Below are positions 5,846-6,867 of a stretch of DNA of 6,867 bases, one piece after another. The notes beneath the pieces are model-generated. The model was given only the letters and a program-made list of their open reading frames with translations, made no database searches and was not told the origin of the DNA. This stretch comes from Planctomycetota bacterium (GTDB lineage Bacteria; Planctomycetota; Phycisphaerae; WQYP01), in contig JAJZGH010000239.1 in assembly GCA_021798635.1 (NCBI GenBank), forward strand, positions 318 to 7,184. The letters are read 5' to 3'. Both the position numbers and the translations under genes were made by a program. Every line of letters starts with the position of its first letter. Within the stretch, counting starts at the first letter, position 1.

Positions 5846-6667
5846 ATGCCGCAAATACATCCCATGGCCGTAGTTGAATCCGGAGCAAAATTGGCTGATG
5901 ACGTAACCGTCGGGCCGTTTGCGTATATTGGTTCAAAAGTTGTTCTTGGCCCCGGTTGCGTGGTGCATCATCGTGCTTCGATTCATGGCCATACGATTGC
6001 CGGCAGGGATAATCACTTTTTCCCCGGTTGCGTGATCGGGGGAATTCCGCAGGATCTCAAATATCGCGGCGGCGATTGCCGGGTTTTAATCGGGGATAAC
6101 AACCGCTTCCGCGAACTGGTCACCGTGAATATGGGCACTGAAGATGGTGGCGGCGTAACGGAAATCGGCAACGGTAATCTGCTGATGGCCAATGTGCATA
6201 TCGCGCATGATTGCTTCGTTCGCAATAAGTGCATTTTTGCCAACAACGTGATGCTAGCCGGACATATTGAAGTCGAAGATGGGGCCGTACTTTCCGGGGC
6301 CGTGGCCGTAACGCATTTTGTCAGTATCGGGCAATATTCCTTTATCGGCGGGGTGGCGGTGGTGGTGCACGATGTGCCGCCGTTTCTTACGGTTGATGGC
6401 CGCCCCGCCTCCATACGCGGCTTAAACCGCGTGGGGCTGAAGCGGCGCGGCTTCGATGAAAAACAAATTGAACCGATCAAGGAAGCCTACCGGCTGCTGT
6501 ATCGTAAAGGGACACCCCTGGCCACCGGAGCGGCGGAGCTGGAAAAACTGTATCCCGGCAACGCGGAGATCAACACCATGCTGTCATTTATCCGCCGGGC
6601 CGCCGAAGGGAAATTTGGCCGCTACCGGGAATCCTTGCGCGGGAAAACGCCATGGAGTGGCGACTGA
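5846..6667 (+). CDS. lpxA: LpxA, acyl-ACP--UDP-N-acetylglucosamine O-acyltransferase
   Basis: LpxA begins lipid A synthesis by moving a 3-hydroxyacyl chain from ACP to the sugar 3-position of UDP-GlcNAc in the cytoplasm. The 273-residue product (E. coli 262) has a hexapeptide beta-helix from residue 3 to about 185 and a helical C-terminal domain with GLKRRGF (203-209). Family signatures are GGIPQDLKY (65-73) and NLLMANVHIAHDC, in which His121 matches catalytic His125 of E. coli. Gly169 aligns with Gly173, the E. coli chain-length ruler, and suggests room for a long acyl chain. Differences from E. coli are Asn95 for His99, Thr156-His157 for His160-Gln161, and Arg186 in DGRPA at about the position of Asn198. 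ATG 5846 is chosen because the protein then begins MPQIHPMAVVESGAKL, a usual LpxA start. Its ribosome site is weak (GAG 5834-5836 or GGA 5839-5841), and an in-frame TTG at 5837 would add three residues. Confidence 0.93.
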   Translation: MPQIHPMAVVESGAKLADDVTVGPFAYIGSKVVLGPGCVVHHRASIHGHTIAGRDNHFFPGCVIGGIPQDLKYRGGDCRVLIGDNNRFRELVTVNMGTEDGGGVTEIGNGNLLMANVHIAHDCFVRNKCIFANNVMLAGHIEVEDGAVLSGAVAVTHFVSIGQYSFIGGVAVVVHDVPPFLTVDGRPASIRGLNRVGLKRRGFDEKQIEPIKEAYRLLYRKGTPLATGAAELEKLYPGNAEINTMLSFIRRAAEGKFGRYRESLRGKTPWSGD

Positions 6668-6714
6668 CCGCTGCTCCGATGCCGCACCGTGCACGCTGTC
6701 CAGTTTGCGTAACA

Positions 6715-6792
6715 GGGTGCCCTTGCAGGCCGCCATTTCACTTGTTCACGGGCCGTTTGGCCAAGCGCCCGTATAGCCGCACGCGGGCACCC
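6715..6792 (+). other. Nested inverted repeats in the gap after lpxA
   Basis: GGGTGCCC (6715-6722) is perfectly complementary to GGGCACCC (6785-6792). Inside it ACGGGC (6748-6753) pairs with GCCCGT (6767-6772). The outer stem would close just before the ribosome site of the next gene. The loop is long, no T run follows, and the DNA is GC-rich, so the arrangement could be fortuitous. I see no credible gene in the 144-base gap. Confidence 0.25.
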
Positions 6793-6796
6793 CAGC

Positions 6797-6803
6797 AAAG
6801 GAG
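6797..6803 (+). promoter_or_regulatory. Strong ribosome binding site for the last, partial gene
   Basis: AAAGGAG lies eight bases before ATG 6812. It is the strongest Shine-Dalgarno in the window and the main support for a real gene beginning there. Confidence 0.75.
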
Positions 6804-6811
6804 TCCTAAAG

Positions 6812-6867
6812 ATGACCCAACAAAATTCTCATGCACCGTTATCTACCTCAGTCATTGGTGCCGGGCG
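6812..6867 (+). CDS. Start of a probable Rossmann-fold oxidoreductase, cut by the window edge
   Basis: Only 18 complete codons are present, reading MTQQNSHAPLSTSVIGAG, with the next codon begun as CG. SVIGAG followed by probable Arg is the start of a dinucleotide-binding GxGxxG loop after a hydrophobic strand, as in NAD(P)-dependent oxidoreductases, including the Gfo/Idh/MocA family. A Gfo/Idh/MocA-type gene lies beside lpxA in several bacteria. In Acidithiobacillus ferrooxidans, GnnA of this family works with the aminotransferase GnnB to make the 3-amino sugar used by LpxA. That parallel is inference from position and six residues. Other FAD- or NAD-binding proteins cannot be excluded. The gene follows lpxA on the same strand after 144 bases. 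Confidence 0.6.
   Translation, partial: MTQQNSHAPLSTSVIGAG

Overview
The window reads as chromosomal DNA of a Gram-negative, lipopolysaccharide-making bacterium with moderate GC content. Four complete genes form a lipid A / outer-membrane block: an OmpH/Skp-type chaperone, lpxD, a fused lpxC-fabZ, and lpxA. The LpxC-FabZ fusion is known from Bacteroidota, Planctomycetota and some related phyla. Clear Shine-Dalgarno sequences stand before several genes, which argues against Bacteroidota because that phylum rarely uses them. A planctomycete (Phycisphaerae-like) or relative is my best inference, not a proven assignment. Several genes end in TGA, so the genetic code appears standard.

Bases 1-700 are an eroded accessory patch. 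They hold the C-terminal end of an unrecognised protein and a near-perfect inverted repeat of the REP/RAYT-associated type that supplies that protein's stop codon. After these come the remains of a DUF433/DUF5615 toxin-antitoxin pair: the antitoxin has one in-frame TGA, and the toxin is broken into pieces in several frames.

Bases 709-2601 encode a secreted protein made almost entirely of 15 Sel1-like repeats, each exactly 36 residues. Its likely GTG start lies well downstream of the longest possible ATG start, and the extra upstream stretch overlaps the dead toxin gene.

Bases 2731-6667 hold the lipid A block, all on the plus strand. Skp/OmpH is a periplasmic chaperone for outer-membrane proteins. 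LpxA, LpxC and LpxD catalyse the first three steps of lipid A synthesis. FabZ is a fatty-acid dehydratase that acts on the same 3-hydroxyacyl-ACP pool LpxA and LpxD draw on. lpxD and lpxC-fabZ overlap by 32 bases, while lpxA and the gene after it have leaders of 122 and 144 bases containing inverted repeats. The window ends in the first 18 codons of a gene that starts like a Rossmann-fold oxidoreductase, possibly the Gfo/Idh/MocA (GnnA-like) gene sometimes found beside lpxA.

No CRISPR array, tRNA, rRNA, complete transposase or clear new defence system is visible. The points most worth a second look are the decayed toxin-antitoxin module with its REP-like neighbour, the perfectly phased Sel1 protein beside the envelope operon, and the identity of the truncated gene after lpxA.
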